Assembly (NCBI GenBank): GCA_051453625.1
Contig: JBOZIK010000001.1
Location: 206,753,757-206,817,756 of the forward strand
DNA length: 64,000 bases
Direction: 5' to 3'
Origin: Welwitschia mirabilis
Lineage: Eukaryota; Gnetophyta; Gnetopsida; Welwitschiales
Made by a program: the position numbers and the translations under genes. Positions 45,600 to 57,349 of this stretch are shown in pieces. Position 1 is the first letter of the stretch. The number at the start of each line of letters is the position of its first letter. The notes below the pieces were generated by a model, which was not told the DNA's origin, searched no databases, and saw only the letters and a list, made by a program, of their open reading frames with translations.

Positions 45600-46690
45600 C
45601 TTTTCTCCATAAGATAGGTGACTACGAGTGGATAGCATTCCATCTTTATCATAGATGTAAGGATTAAATCATGAGAAAATGTATACTCCAATGGGAAAAG
45701 ACTGATATCGTTTCCATTTTCATGGTGGTATTTGAGGTGGAAATTTTAGTAGTCAGAAAATAGTCATGAAAATTCTCCACTCTGGATTCTATTAGCCTAG
45801 TCTTTTTCATGACTCTTTTAAGTATGCTAGAAGATGCAATGCATGTCAATTTTTTGGTAGCTTTTACAATCATAGGAAATGTTCCTTAAACTTATTCTTA
45901 AGTATGAACCTTTTGAGTACTAGAAAATCGATTTTATAGGTCCAATTAAACCACCTTATAAGGACAAAATTTAAATTTTAATGGTTGTAGGTTATGTGAC
46001 TAAATGGATTAAAGCAGTTCCTAATTTATCAAATGATGTCTAAACTATTTGCAACTTTGTTATAACTTAAATTTTTAAATGCTTTGGTTTTCCTTGAATA
46101 ATCATTAGTGACTAGGGAACTTACTTCATTAATCATTTTTTTAAGAAACTTTTTTTATCCATTAGTATAGAGCATCACATAGCTTATGCTTACCATCCTC
46201 AAACCAATGGACAAGCTAAAAATGGTAATAGAGAAATTAAAAAAATTCTTCAAAAACTTGTCTCTAATAATAACAATTTATGGGATTTTAAACTAAATAA
46301 TTTTATTTATGCTTACTATACCACTTAGCATAATTCACTTGGTTTTTTACCTTATAAACTTGTATACAGTAAAGTCTGTGTTCACCTATTTATGTTTGTT
46401 ATAATTCTTATTTTTCTACATATCAACTTAATCTTGTGAACTTATAATAAAACCTTAAAACTCATTTATCTCAATTGGATTATTATGATAAAAAGTTGAT
46501 TCATAAAAACTTTAAACCTGGTTAACTTGTCTTGTTATATAACAATAGACTACATCTTCTACATAACAAGTTAACCTAAAAATTTTTAGGTCCTTATCTT
46601 ATTAAAAAAGTACATTCTAATGGCTCTATTAAGATTTTTAACTTAGATACTAAAGAAATTTAGAAAGTTAATGGGTAAGGGTTGAAAATA
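45600..46690 (+). pseudogene. Integrase remnant of E2
   Basis: The zinc-binding finger at about 45710-45850 ends in KILHSGFYWPSLFHD and RRCNACQ. Core: first Asp in DFIGPIKPPYKD (about 45930), second in a SDWGTYF-like box (46111-46131, with a stop at the Trp place of SDxGTxF), Glu in HPQTNGQAKNGNREIKK (46194-46245). So the D,D-35-E triad can be read, but across stops. The C-terminal IFNLDTKEI block ends near 46690. Confidence 0.87.
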
Positions 46691-47098
46691 TACAAATAAC
46701 CTTCTAATATAAACATGATAGAAGTGTTATTCTTAGAGCTTTTCCTCAATATGGAGAAATTATTTTTTATCATTATCTAAATTTTCTCTTAACGTTTTCC
46801 TTTAAAGGCCATTATGATATCATTTGATCATCTCTTAAAATGACTTACACATTTATTTCTTATGATTAGTCTTTGACTTGGGTATTTTGCAGTGGTGAGA
46901 TTGAATTCACTTAATATTTAAACATTTACATGTCATTAAACGTTATTTAGAAGGAAGATGCTTTATTTTTTATGTTTTTCTCAATGATGAAGAGGTCTTA
47001 GATTATTTAAGAGTGTGCTTTTCTGTCTTTTATCTAATGATGTTATCTTTGTATTTTGGAGTGTTTGGTCATGTGTAATGTTTTTATAGTGCACTAAA

Positions 47099-47134
<36 letters not shown>

Positions 47135-48390
47135 AAAAAGAAAGTGAAATAAGACCATAATTTTTTATATTTAAGATAGCTCAAAAACATGGTCACCATG
47201 ATGTCTTATCATAAGTAAACTAAAGCAAATTTTCCCAAGAGAAGCCATTGGTAGTGTAACATGGTAGCTATGAAAACTATAATAGGGGATCAATTCTCCA
47301 TGTTTTGGTTGCACTCCCCTTATTATGGATAGTTATAAAATAAAATAATAATAACGTGAAGGCTACAGGCTTAGTTATATTCCTAGTGTCATCAAAAGTA
47401 TTACTTATTTTCTAGACTCTTCATCTTTCTACATGATCATTTCATTTCTTAAGATTTAAGTGTTTGTTTTGAGATGTAGATAGGTGAGTTTATTTTTGAG
47501 AAACTCTTTGATCTTATCATTTATTATTTTAAGCATTTAATTTTAGCATCATCATAATCACTAGCTTATCAAATGAAATATTTATACATAAAGTCGTGCA
47601 TTTTTAAATCAAGTAATGTTATGATTTCTTCCATGGAAGTCTATTAGGATAAAATTTAGGGTATTTAGGATATCTTCTTTATGTTTTCTTATGTCCATTT
47701 TTTTGTTATCTTTTATGATTTAGTTAATTATTTAAAATCATTTTTGTATTTTATTATCATTTTAGGACCTTAACATTGAATGGTTTCCATGCTTAGTTTT
47801 AATTTCTTACTTAGATTTATTTCCATAACACTTTTGTAATCTTTATTTTTAGTATTTTTGAGTTCTATACTATGCTTAATCATTTTGTGACAGCATGTTT
47901 GTTAAACATTCATGAATTTACTTCATCCTTATTAGCATATTTTCACTAACTACTATTTCTCTACTTGTTAAAATCATTCATACATCTCTATTTTTCAAAT
48001 CTAATACTTTTATACTTATCTTTGTACTTAAAAAATTGTCTAAATTCAAAAACACCCATTGTTTACCCTCTCACTCCCATCTGCTTTCTTTGCTTTATTA
48101 TCCATTATGGGATGCATAATTTTTCTCTTAGGGGAGGATGGTAAGACTCATTTTCATGGCTTATTTTCATAAATTTTCGAGTTATTTTAGAGCTTTTAAA
48201 AAAACTAATTTTAAACTTTTCACTCTATACACATGATGCATTACATATTGTTTTGTTATGTGATGTGTTTAAGATTATTTTTAAGCCTATTTTAAAATCT
48301 TATATTGATTTTTAAAAGATAATTTAGCTTACAATTGTATTTCTTTATCTAGTTTTTGTCAGGGACTGATAAAGGCTAAGTGGAAGGATA
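46691..48390 (+). repeat. 3' UTR of E2
   Basis: Noncoding. A decayed hairpin lies at 46896-46919, (GAAA)9 at 47101-47136 and the shared UTR block at 47160-47420. A purine-rich tract ending AAGTGGAAGGATA is directly before the 3' LTR and should be the second-strand primer. No third open frame like that of element G is present. Confidence 0.75.
47101..47136 (+). repeat. (GAAA)9 microsatellite in the E2 3' UTR
   Basis: Nine perfect GAAA units, with further A/G-rich bases on both sides (47095-47150). It sits just after the gtttggtcatgtgtaat string shared with E1 (30780-30800), the same site as the pyrimidine tract of C. Confidence 0.95.
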
Positions 48391-49459
48391 TGATGCACTA
48401 CCAAATTATTTGTATTTAATGGGGTATTATTAGCTATTTGTAGGACATTTACAAAGGTATGAATGCAATTCTAAGGATTATGAAGGATTAAAGGAAGATC
48501 TTAGAAATGTGTAATTTTTGACATGATTGGAAACATTTAAGGCACATTCTCATACGCATGGCTTTAGCGGAAGATAACTAATGAAAAATTCTAGCTTATC
48601 CTAAGTTAGAAGGATAAAGAACAATGTTGTCACCTCCATTGTCCCCACGACAAATAATATGATGACACATTAGATGCTGATATGGACTAGAGATAACATT
48701 ACTGAGTTACTATTGAGTCATCTTTTATAAAGGGTTGTTATCTCTTTGGTTATCCCCATGACATGCAAGATGATAATTGTAATTTTTAATTCATAATTCC
48801 CTTGGTTGTTCCCACAATAGTTGGGATGATATTATAACTACCAGCTAACCTTTCTTCATTTCATCCATTTCTTTTCTATAATTAAGTACATTTTACAGTG
48901 TTTTTTATGTGTTAATTTTATTTCCCAAATCTAAAAATAATACCCCCCTTCAACTCTCCTCTCTACATTCATTTGCATTAAATAGTCTCATGATAAGAGA
49001 TTAAAAGCCTAAAGATTCATCTCGCAAGTTGCAGAAAGACATTTCCTTACTAAAGGGTCATGTATCCTTCATTAAGGCTTAGCTATTTTATAACCTAGGT
49101 ATTAGTTCAACTTTAATACAAAACTTTATTTTCAATTAAGCATCTTAATTATTTTATTTCCCTTATGATTTATATTTTCCTTGATCTGGTGATAGTTTTA
49201 TTAGTGTTATAGGTCTTAAAGGCAACCTTTATTAAGGTTTAAAGAAAGTAGTTTTAGGATTATTTTGCATTTTATTTTGATCTAGTTGCATTTTAATTTG
49301 CATTGCATCTTTATTTTTTGCATTGTTCTTCAATTTTGATTATTATAATCTTATGGAAAATCAATCCTTATTCTTCTCTTATAAGTTTTCAATGGGTTAT
49401 GACATTTGGGCCACTCCCATTCATACTAGAGTGTGTACATAAAAATATACATCGTAACA
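48391..49459 (+). repeat. 3' LTR of E2
   Basis: 1069 bp, TGATGCACTACC...CATCGTAACA, followed by AGGGT. Three modules as in the 5' LTR (first at about 48624-48665). TGAGTTA/TGAGTCA at 48703 and 48714. The TATA box is decayed to ctaaaaata. Confidence 0.92.
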
Positions 49460-49464
49460 AGGGT

Positions 49465-50400
49465 ATTGTTTGAAATTTGTTACTTTCTTTCTTCTTTTTA
49501 TCATGACTGTATCATTCATGAATCATTTGATAAATATCTCTTGTACTTGATTCTAACTCTGAAGGCTTTTATGTTTGATGATTTTGAGCCAACTTTTTGC
49601 TTTTTCTCTAAGGGTAAATGGAAATATAATTATGTAGGTTCTATTTGAAATTCTGGTTCTTGCATTGCTTAAAGTGAGGATGAGTTATTCAATCTCAACT
49701 ATGTGTTGAAATGGATTATCCTTAGATTCTCTAAAAAAGTTAGGATAGGCATTCACATTTTTTAACTCTACAACATCTCTAGCAGGTATGACAAATGGGT
49801 TTTAAAGTTCCTTCTTTTGCTAGTTAACATCTCCTTTAGAGTAACATTTAAACTAGAGGTTCTTAATATTTCGTATAAAGATTTGTTGAATTCCCTAGAG
49901 GTAGGAGAATTAGAATCATTAGGGAAGGAAGAAAAGATAGATTTTTTTATTGGAATATGATTGATATTTAGAAATTTTTAAAGGTTTGGGAGTATGAAAA
50001 TAAGAAACAGTAAATGCAGAATAATTAACTTACGTAATTAACAAAAAAAATTTTGTTTCTTTCCTCTAGTTCTTTAAGTCCACCAAAACTTGCTTGATTA
50101 CTTCTTTAATAAAACTACTTTTACAAGTCTGTTTTCCTTTGTTACTATTTATCATTAACTAGCTAGATCAAATTATGTTAAATAAACTTCTCTACATTTA
50201 AGTAATAACAAGCTCTAGGGTTACTCAAAGGTATAAGAAGTGGAATACACCAAATAAATATGGAAATCAATCAAATCACACAAAACATAAAGTGTTGGCC
50301 AAGTTTGTTAAAAATAGTAATCAATGTGGTAATCCCATAGATCACACAAAGTGCAAGGGGTAGACCTAACAAGGATTGACAATCTCCTTTAAAGAAGGAA
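49465..50400 (-). pseudogene. gag remnant of element D, part 2
   Basis: Continues the D gag cut by E2 at 39867. Matches A gag at 10780-10920, sharing a tatgtaggttctatt stretch and agtgagga.tga.tt. On the minus strand it covers the N-terminal half of Gag. No usable open frame. Confidence 0.65.
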
Positions 50401-50752
50401 TAGGCCTAAGAAAAATAATTTTAAAAATTATAAAATGCTAAAAATAAATTAAAAATAATTTGTAAAATATAAATTACTAAATTAAAATATAAATCCCTCA
50501 AATTATGATTAAACTTAAAAGTAAAAAAAGTGAAATTGCAACAAATTAGAAATAAAAATTACAATTTACAAGAAAGGGAGATTAAAGTATACTCCAAATG
50601 GATAACTAAGGAATTACTTATAGATCAAAAGGTAATCAACTAATTGCAAATATATCCAAGAGGATAAAATACAAAACCACTAAAATAAACAATTTGAAGT
50701 GAATTCAAGATACTTACTTTAGTAATGACAGTCTTGCTTTTTCTTGAAGTCT
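50401..50752 (-). other. gag leader of element D, without modules
   Basis: AT-rich noncoding stretch (aaaataaattaaaaataa kind) before the primer site. Unlike A, B, E1 and E2 I find no TCATC/GATGA module here. Confidence 0.45.
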
Positions 50753-50770
50753 TGCCCAGCAATGGTAGCA
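50753..50770 (-). other. Primer-binding site of element D (tRNA-Asp type)
   Basis: The minus strand reads TGCTACCATTGCTGGGCA, 3 bases after the LTR end. It fits the tRNA-Asp pattern with a few changes. Confidence 0.7.
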
Positions 50771-50773
50771 AAA

Positions 50774-51962
50774 TATTGTGATGCATATTTATGCTTCTGG
50801 TTTCAATATTCTAAATATCAAATTTGACTTATAATATAAAAGCTAATAATCTAAGTGCACAAAATACACATTTTCACAGTGAGATAAACCCAAATATCAT
50901 ACACTTAGAGAATACTTCTAAAAGAAAATTTGCAAAATTAAACATATTTTTAAAGTTTTCTTTATAGGAAATGAAATAGAACAATGTGAAGGTAAAGATT
51001 AAATGCAATGTAATGGAATGATATAAAATGTGAAATGAATGAAAATGTGATGCAATTAATTAATCAAATTTCTAATCTACTGTCACTTAGATTGGTTCTT
51101 ATAGCCTATATTAATTAAAATTCATGCTACTTTCATTGTAATTAAGATAAGTTATAAAAACAAATAAGAAAGTGTTTAAAAAGAGTTCTAATTCAATTAA
51201 TATCTTTATTAATATAATTGAAGTACATCCACTTACAACGATAACTTCTTAATGAAATATTTACTATCTAATATCAAGGTACTCCTTCTCATAAGTAGGA
51301 TGAATCTTCTTGCATCTAATAATCTCTAATCATCATAAGAATTTGAATAACAAAAAAAGATGTGGAATTAGACCCAAGAGGTCTATTTATAATTTATGAT
51401 GGATGGTTAAGGGTTAGTAAGAGGTGTAAAATGAAAATTCATAATTAGATATATAATTTCATAATAAATGAATTAGTTTTTAAAACTATTTTTTTCATTG
51501 TCCAGTTCATCATCCCCATGAAATATTAGATAACCACTCCAACCACTAACTACCACTTAGCACATGTCAAATATCCAACCTATGCTAACCATTCTTAATG
51601 GCCTAAGGGATAACTGTCAAAATCTATCGAATAATTTCTACTATTCATTATTCTATAATGATTTTTATAATGATAAATGGGATAGCTATCAAATCATGTC
51701 ACTTAGGATTTGTTGTTTATCATTCTACATGTGTCATTCTAATGATAATATGTACAACTGGTTTTTATTATTTTAATTCATCTTGATCATCATCCTCTAG
51801 TCCATTATCATATAAAAATAACTTCTTGTATTATAAATCATTACATTTCATAACTTTCATGAAAGCTTTTTTTTAATTTTCATAAATCCCTCAAAATCCT
51901 ATTAATAGTACCTAAGAATATGCTCCACAAGTATGTCAAATAGATTAATTTGCCCTCATAAT
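50774..51962 (-). repeat. 5' LTR of element D
   Basis: About 1.19 kb. The left end TATTGTGATGCATATTTATG matches the ends of A and B; the right end is decayed (cataata for cacaaca). TATAAATA on the minus strand at 51384-51391. Degraded TCATC modules lie at about 51500-51800. The right end touches the plus-strand LTR at 51963 with no spacer. Confidence 0.7.
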
Positions 51963-53145
51963 AGTTGCACTGCCAAATTGTATGTATTTGATAGAGTATT
52001 TTTAGTAGTTTAATAGAACATTAGAAATGTTTATACTAAGTTTTAAGGGTAATGGAGAGCTAAGGAAAATATCATAAAAACATGAAATATTCATTACATC
52101 TGACATCATTTAAAGGAAATTGTAATACTTCCTATCTAAAGTAAAAACCATATAATCAAAGAGGCTGATACGACACAAGAAATATATTTATAAAGCTCAT
52201 TATCCACTTATTATTCACACAATATTATAGATGATAGAAAAACTTATTCTAACTAGGACACTTATTGCACTAAACTGGTAGCTGATGTATATCTTATATG
52301 TTATGGCATCATCTCCTATAACATTCAAATGAACATCAGGATGATATCTAAATATAACTATTTACCAAACGTTTTCATGTATCATGTTCCTTCTTGTACA
52401 ATTATTAGGTTTTACCATGTTTATTAGTGTTTGCTATTTTTATAGTCTTACTTGTAGTAAGTACTTCCTCTTCTCTAAACTCTAATTTTATCTTTTTGGC
52501 ATTAGAAATTCTCAAGATATGAGATTACATGATATGAGATTCATCCCTTATTATTGTAGAGATACATCTTCCTTGATGTTGGGATATATATCCTTTATTG
52601 TGGTACTGCTGCTTTGTAATATAGATGTTGATTTAAATATAATTAAAACTATGTTTCTTTTTTTATACCTTTTATTATGTGCATCTCTCTTATGGTTTAT
52701 GTTACTCATGATTCCATGATATCTTCATATATGATATAGATCATGAGAATAACCATTGTTAAGGTTGACACTAATAGTTTAGGTGCATTGTATTTTATTT
52801 TATAGATTAACTTTGCATGTTTTCATAATTTATTTAACTTACCTAATATCTTATGCTAATTTTGGTTTTGTGATGAATTTCCTTAATTAATCTAGGTTAT
52901 ACACAGTTGATCTTCACGATAGATTTATTTGGTAATCAAATAGATATTGCATTTAGATTACTCTTATGTCTCATTTGTACAGTGTGTTTACTTATATTGT
53001 TTACTTTGCATTATTATTTTGTTCTACTTAGAAAATACATAAATATTTTATTTTAAATCAATTCTCTTTCTTCTTTCCTATGCCTTTTATGGATTATGAC
53101 ATTTGGATTACCATTTTCTATATTAGTGTGTTGTGCTTTGCAATA
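51963..53145 (+). repeat. Solo LTR (plus strand), Athila-like
   Basis: Aligns with E2 LTR from its start (TTGCACTGCCAAATTGTATG against TGATGCACTACCAAATT) to its end (TATTAGTGTG...TTTGCAATA). About 1.18 kb. No gag or pol sequence follows. A very weak primer-site match follows at about 53150, so a 5' LTR of a lost element is also possible. No clear target duplication. Confidence 0.65.
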
Positions 53146-54368
53146 TATATTTTTTCTTGATAGGATTTAATGAGAACATGAAAGATTACAAAAATATGCA
53201 TAATAGAAATGGCTAATTTAGTTGATATATTATTTTATTTTATTTTTCTAACTATTATGTTAATGTACCATGATTATTATATTTTCTTATTTTCTTATTT
53301 TATTACATGTAAATTATTCTTATAATGGCTATAATTATTAGGATACATTATGTTGGATTATTTTAATATTTTACTTTAGTAGTGCATGCTAAGTAATGTC
53401 CATAATTATGATGCTACACTTTCTTTTATTTAACATTTATTCACTATAGAAAATATATTTTATGTAGCTATTAGAATTACTTGGTAAATTGCTTATCTTA
53501 ATTTCTTATTGTAATAAGTACAAGTAGTGAAATGTTTAACATTTATTATTTATTGTTATGATGAGATATTAATGCATCCAATGGCTAAGAAAGGTAATGA
53601 TTAAAGGTTACAAAATCCTTACCATCATCTTTTCATAATTATATCTCTTTATATACTTATGTCTCTTCATATTTCTACATTCTCTTACTATAAATATGAC
53701 TTTATTCTTCTTTTATTTGCATATTTTGAGAAATCCTTTATTATTGAATCTTGGTGATTTTGAAACTTAGAGCTTGGAAAGCATTAGAGTCTTAGAAGTC
53801 TTGAAGTATTTAAAATTTTTCAAAGCCTTCATCTGAATTCTAATATTATCCTAGGATATTTTTCTTGATTCTTTCATGGTCCTAGCATATTCTCTTCATT
53901 TCTTACATCTTTAAATGATCTTTTATTCTTGTATCTTTGTATGATCTTATTTAAATTTTTGCATCTTGTATTATTGTTAGATATTTTCTATTTCTTATAT
54001 AATTTCAAACCTTTTTTTGCATTTATTTTTATTGATAAATGTTTTTAATCAAGTCTTGTAAATTGCCCTTTTCAGCCATCTTGAGATTATCTGATAATGG
54101 ACCAGTGACCTATATTGTGATATGTAAAATTTATGAAAAATAAACTAACCAAGGTAACCAGTTATTGAAACATCAAAGGTTGATACTCTGTATTATGAGT
54201 CCAAAAGTAAGGGGACCAAAGCTCTAGAGAGTAAAGGGAAAAATGTTTTCCCTTTAGTTATGTGTAACTAGATTACTTAAATTTATTATAGAATAACAGT
54301 AAAGACCTTTTTAAGAAAGATAATATAAAAATAAGGTTATGGTTACTTTTGAATATACATTATTAGTC
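53146..54368. other. Unassigned AT-rich sequence with a TATA-like site
   Basis: No coding seen. TATAAATA at 53689-53696 followed by a T/C-rich stretch resembles an LTR promoter, so this may be part of a diverged plus-strand LTR whose end is near 55230-55296. I could not find its start. Confidence 0.4.
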
Positions 54369-54722
54369 ACATCTTGCATGATTTTGGCATCTTGGATTAT
54401 TTTGACTATACATTCTTGGTTACATCTTGCATTATTTTGATAGTACATCTTAGATTGTTTTGGTAGTACATCTTACATTATTTTGGCATTGCATCTTGAG
54501 ATATTTTCACTGTACATTCTTGATCACATCTTGGATTATTTTAGCAATACATCTTGGATTATTTTGGAAATACACCTTGAATTATTTTGGCAGTACTTCT
54601 TAAATTATTTTCGCATTACATTCTTAGATTATTTTGATTATATAACTTAGATTATTTTAGCAATGCATCTTGGATTGTTTTGATAGTACATCTTAGCTTA
54701 TTTGGTAGTACATCTTGGGTAT
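54369..54722 (+). repeat. Minisatellite, about 23 bp unit, about 15 copies
   Basis: Degenerate tandem repeat of ACATCTTGGATTATTTTGGCA plus two or three variable bases. Units are clear at 54422, 54444, 54468, 54547, 54570 and 54593; two units are truncated to about 12 bp (acattcttggtt, acattcttgatc). It spans about 354 bp. Confidence 0.9.
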
Positions 54723-55298
54723 ATTATTGTAATTCCTTACCTTGTACTTAATAATCCTATACCTACCTATTCCTTATTGTGAATCATACTAAGATCTATG
54801 ATGATTATAGTTCTTACACCATACTTGCATCTATAAAGAATGCTACAAAGAATGATGTAGAAATAAGCTAATGATTACAATCCAACTGGGAGTCATATAA
54901 ATGTTTTTCTATTTTTTGTATGAATAATTAAAGAATTATGAGTATCCTTAAGACTTATTGTAATATTTAAGCTTGTATTTGAAATAAAAAGATGTCTATA
55001 AGTTACATATATAGTGTTCCCCCTTATTTTCAAAAAAATTATGAATGTTTAGAAATTCTCTTATTAAAGAATATAATTATAAATGTCTTATTGTATTGCA
55101 AGTCAAGATTTATGATTTAATCTATGAGATGTTAAATAACATTTAGGATGAATGTAGTTTATTTATTCTTTCTACAAAATCATTCTCAAGTTTTGGTCAT
55201 TACAAGTTAAAGATTCTAGATGTAGATTTAGAATGTTACATTTTGATAGCAAAATGTTGTTTGAAATTTTTTGATTGTAGAAAATTTTGAATATTACA
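54723..55298. other. Unassigned sequence ending in two LTR-end/primer-like strings
   Basis: No coding seen. The right part holds GAATGTTACATTTTGATAGC (from about 55226) and GAATATTACATCTTAGTACT (from about 55289). Both look like an LTR end followed by a decayed tRNA-Asp primer site; the second continues ATTGTA, like CTTGGTGCTATTGCC of E2. Confidence 0.35.
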
Positions 55299-55425
55299 TC
55301 TTAGTACTATTGTACTATGCTATATAATACCTACTACTTACTATTCTTACTTATATCTCTGAAAAAATTCCTTAGAATGAAATTGTAAAAACATTTGTTA
55401 AGAAAAAAAACTTAGTGTTTCAGTG

Positions 55426-55599
55426 ATGGATTTGAATAGGTTCTATTCTAAACTATCTCAAAAGAGAATTCACATAGCATATGCAATTCCAAATTTAATC
55501 CTTAATATTTTGGATCATCCTTGCATTAGAAAACTAATATCTTCATTACACTTCAATTTTACTTCTAATTTTATAGCTATAAGCATTTCAATCTATTAA
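55426..55599 (+). pseudogene. Short open frame after a primer-like site, possible retroelement ORF start
   Basis: 57 codons, beginning MDLNRFYSKLSQKR and continuing with an AIPNLILNILDHP stretch. Not recognised with confidence. It begins about 125 bp after the primer-like site at 55299, where a first open frame of a plus-strand element would be expected. It is cut off downstream by the LTR of element G at about 55841. It may instead be chance. Confidence 0.25.
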
Positions 55600-55840
55600 A
55601 AATAAAGAGAGTTTTTAATGAATGCAAAAGAAGAAAATCCTTGATAGTGCTCTAAGTGCTACCACCATTTTTTCTTTACTATATTTGCACATCTAAATTT
55701 TAGGATCTATGATTGGACTGAGAAAATAAAATTTCAAATACCTATGACTGACATATTTGTTTTTTGAAAATGTCTCTAATATTTAGTATTAGTGAGCAAA
55801 ATTCTACTATAAAAGATTTGGAATTTAGACTCAAAATTTT

Positions 55841-57075
55841 ATATTGTGGTTCTTCCTTGATTCAAATGTGAAGACTTAGCTTTAAATAAATAGTTATTGA
55901 TGGCCTAAATTTGCACTTCAAAAGTAATTAATGCTTGAAACAAGGAAATTGCAACTAGGGGTAGTATAGGGTGAACTAACCAATGCATGTCATAATCTAG
56001 AGAGTGTTAGGCAACAATCTAACTAAGAACATAATAAGAAAGAATATAACTTAAATTACAATCCAATATTTTTAATTAATTTTATGCTTTTTTATGAAAA
56101 AAAAATTGATAATGCAACTATTCTAATTATGCAATACAAATTATGAAAAAGAAATGAAATGCAAGCCTATGATAACCAAATTTCTGAGTTGTTATCACCC
56201 AACTCAGCCCTCATAACCTATGTCTAATTTGGAATTAATCTAAGAAATAGTATTAATCAAACTTCAATATAAATCATAAGAGACATAATAAGAATATAAG
56301 AAGAAAAACATTTCATTAAATAAATGGAATGTCTTATAATCACCTTATCAAGATAGTAATTCCTCAATGTTAGAAGCATAGCCTAATCACTAAGAATGAT
56401 CTCTCCTTATGCTAAAATTGATCCTTAACTCCTTGAATGCTTTTGTCACTAATCCTTTAATGCCAAAAAGATGACTAAATAATGCCAAATGGGGGTTTTT
56501 ATAGCTTTTCTAAGGCAGTTACAGGTCAGGGAGATTAGTATAGGTAAAGAAGTATTATTAGGCATAAACTAGATCTTGATTGACTTGGTTAAGAAGAATT
56601 TATGGCATTGTCATGTTACTATACTCATGGGTACAACATGAAATATGTCATCCCTTCACCAGCCAATCATAGCTCACCACATTAGAATCTCATTGGTATT
56701 CGAATTCGAAAATTAATAGCTATGTTATCTCCTATGTCATGGAGACGATAGCTGTCATGTCCGCCATGTCAACCTTGCTAATTCAGCCTAACTCAGCCTC
56801 CTTTGAAAGCCATTATTAATGTGGTCATGTCCTATGTTGTAGGGATGATAGATGGGATGAAAGTTATTTTGTTGGTTTTTTCCTCCACTTTTTGCTCCAC
56901 CTTATTTCTTGGTTGAATTCTTGCTTTTCTAGATGAAAAATGTGGCATTTAAGTCATAATTAGAATGTTAGATCAATCCATGATAAAATGCCTAAAAATA
57001 ACTGAATTGAGTTCCTGTTCCCTACAAAACATCACCAATTACACCATTAAAACATGACAATTTGGGATCACAACA
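55841..57075 (-). repeat. 3' LTR of element G
   Basis: The right end GGATCACAACA is sharp and directly followed by the polypurine tract. The left end (ATATTGTGG) is placed by analogy with A and D and may be off by several bases. About 1.24 kb. Modules at about 56728-56760 and 56825-56863. A TGAGTTA/TGAATTA pair (10 bp apart) at 56779-56795 and a TATAAAAA box at 56496-56503, all on the minus strand. Confidence 0.75.
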
Positions 57076-57088
57076 TAGCCCCCCATCT
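57076..57088 (-). other. Polypurine tract of element G
   Basis: In sense GATGGGGGGCTA directly before the TGTTGTGATCC start of the LTR. This is the primer site for second-strand DNA synthesis. Confidence 0.75.
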
Positions 57089-57349
57089 AACATTTTATCA
57101 GTCCCTTGAAAACAAAGAAAAAGAGGACTTTGCGATGCCAAATTATCAGGGAAGAAAAACCTTAAAATGAAATCAAAAATTACATTACATGTCTAGATAA
57201 ACTAGTAATTTAAGATAAAAGAAAATCATCATCATTACGTAATTATTGATTACCAGTTCTACAAAAAACAATGTGCCTGAGTATAATAACATGAAAGAAA
57301 CATATTTTTTGTAAGACTCAAAACTACATCAATAATTATGGATTCCTAT

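Larger units (their letters stand above)
39868..49459 (+). mobile_element. Element E2: complete Athila-like retrotransposon with TSD AGGGT
   Basis: Two LTRs of exactly 1069 bp (39868-40936 and 48391-49459) flanked by AGGGT at 39863-39867 and 49460-49464. The interior has primer site, four-module leader, gag, protease, RT, RNaseH, integrase and 3' UTR in the right order. This is the only element here with every part present and no gap. It is nevertheless dead: each domain has stops or frameshifts and the LTRs differ at very roughly one base in six by eye. Inserted in the gag of element D, opposite strand. Confidence 0.93.
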
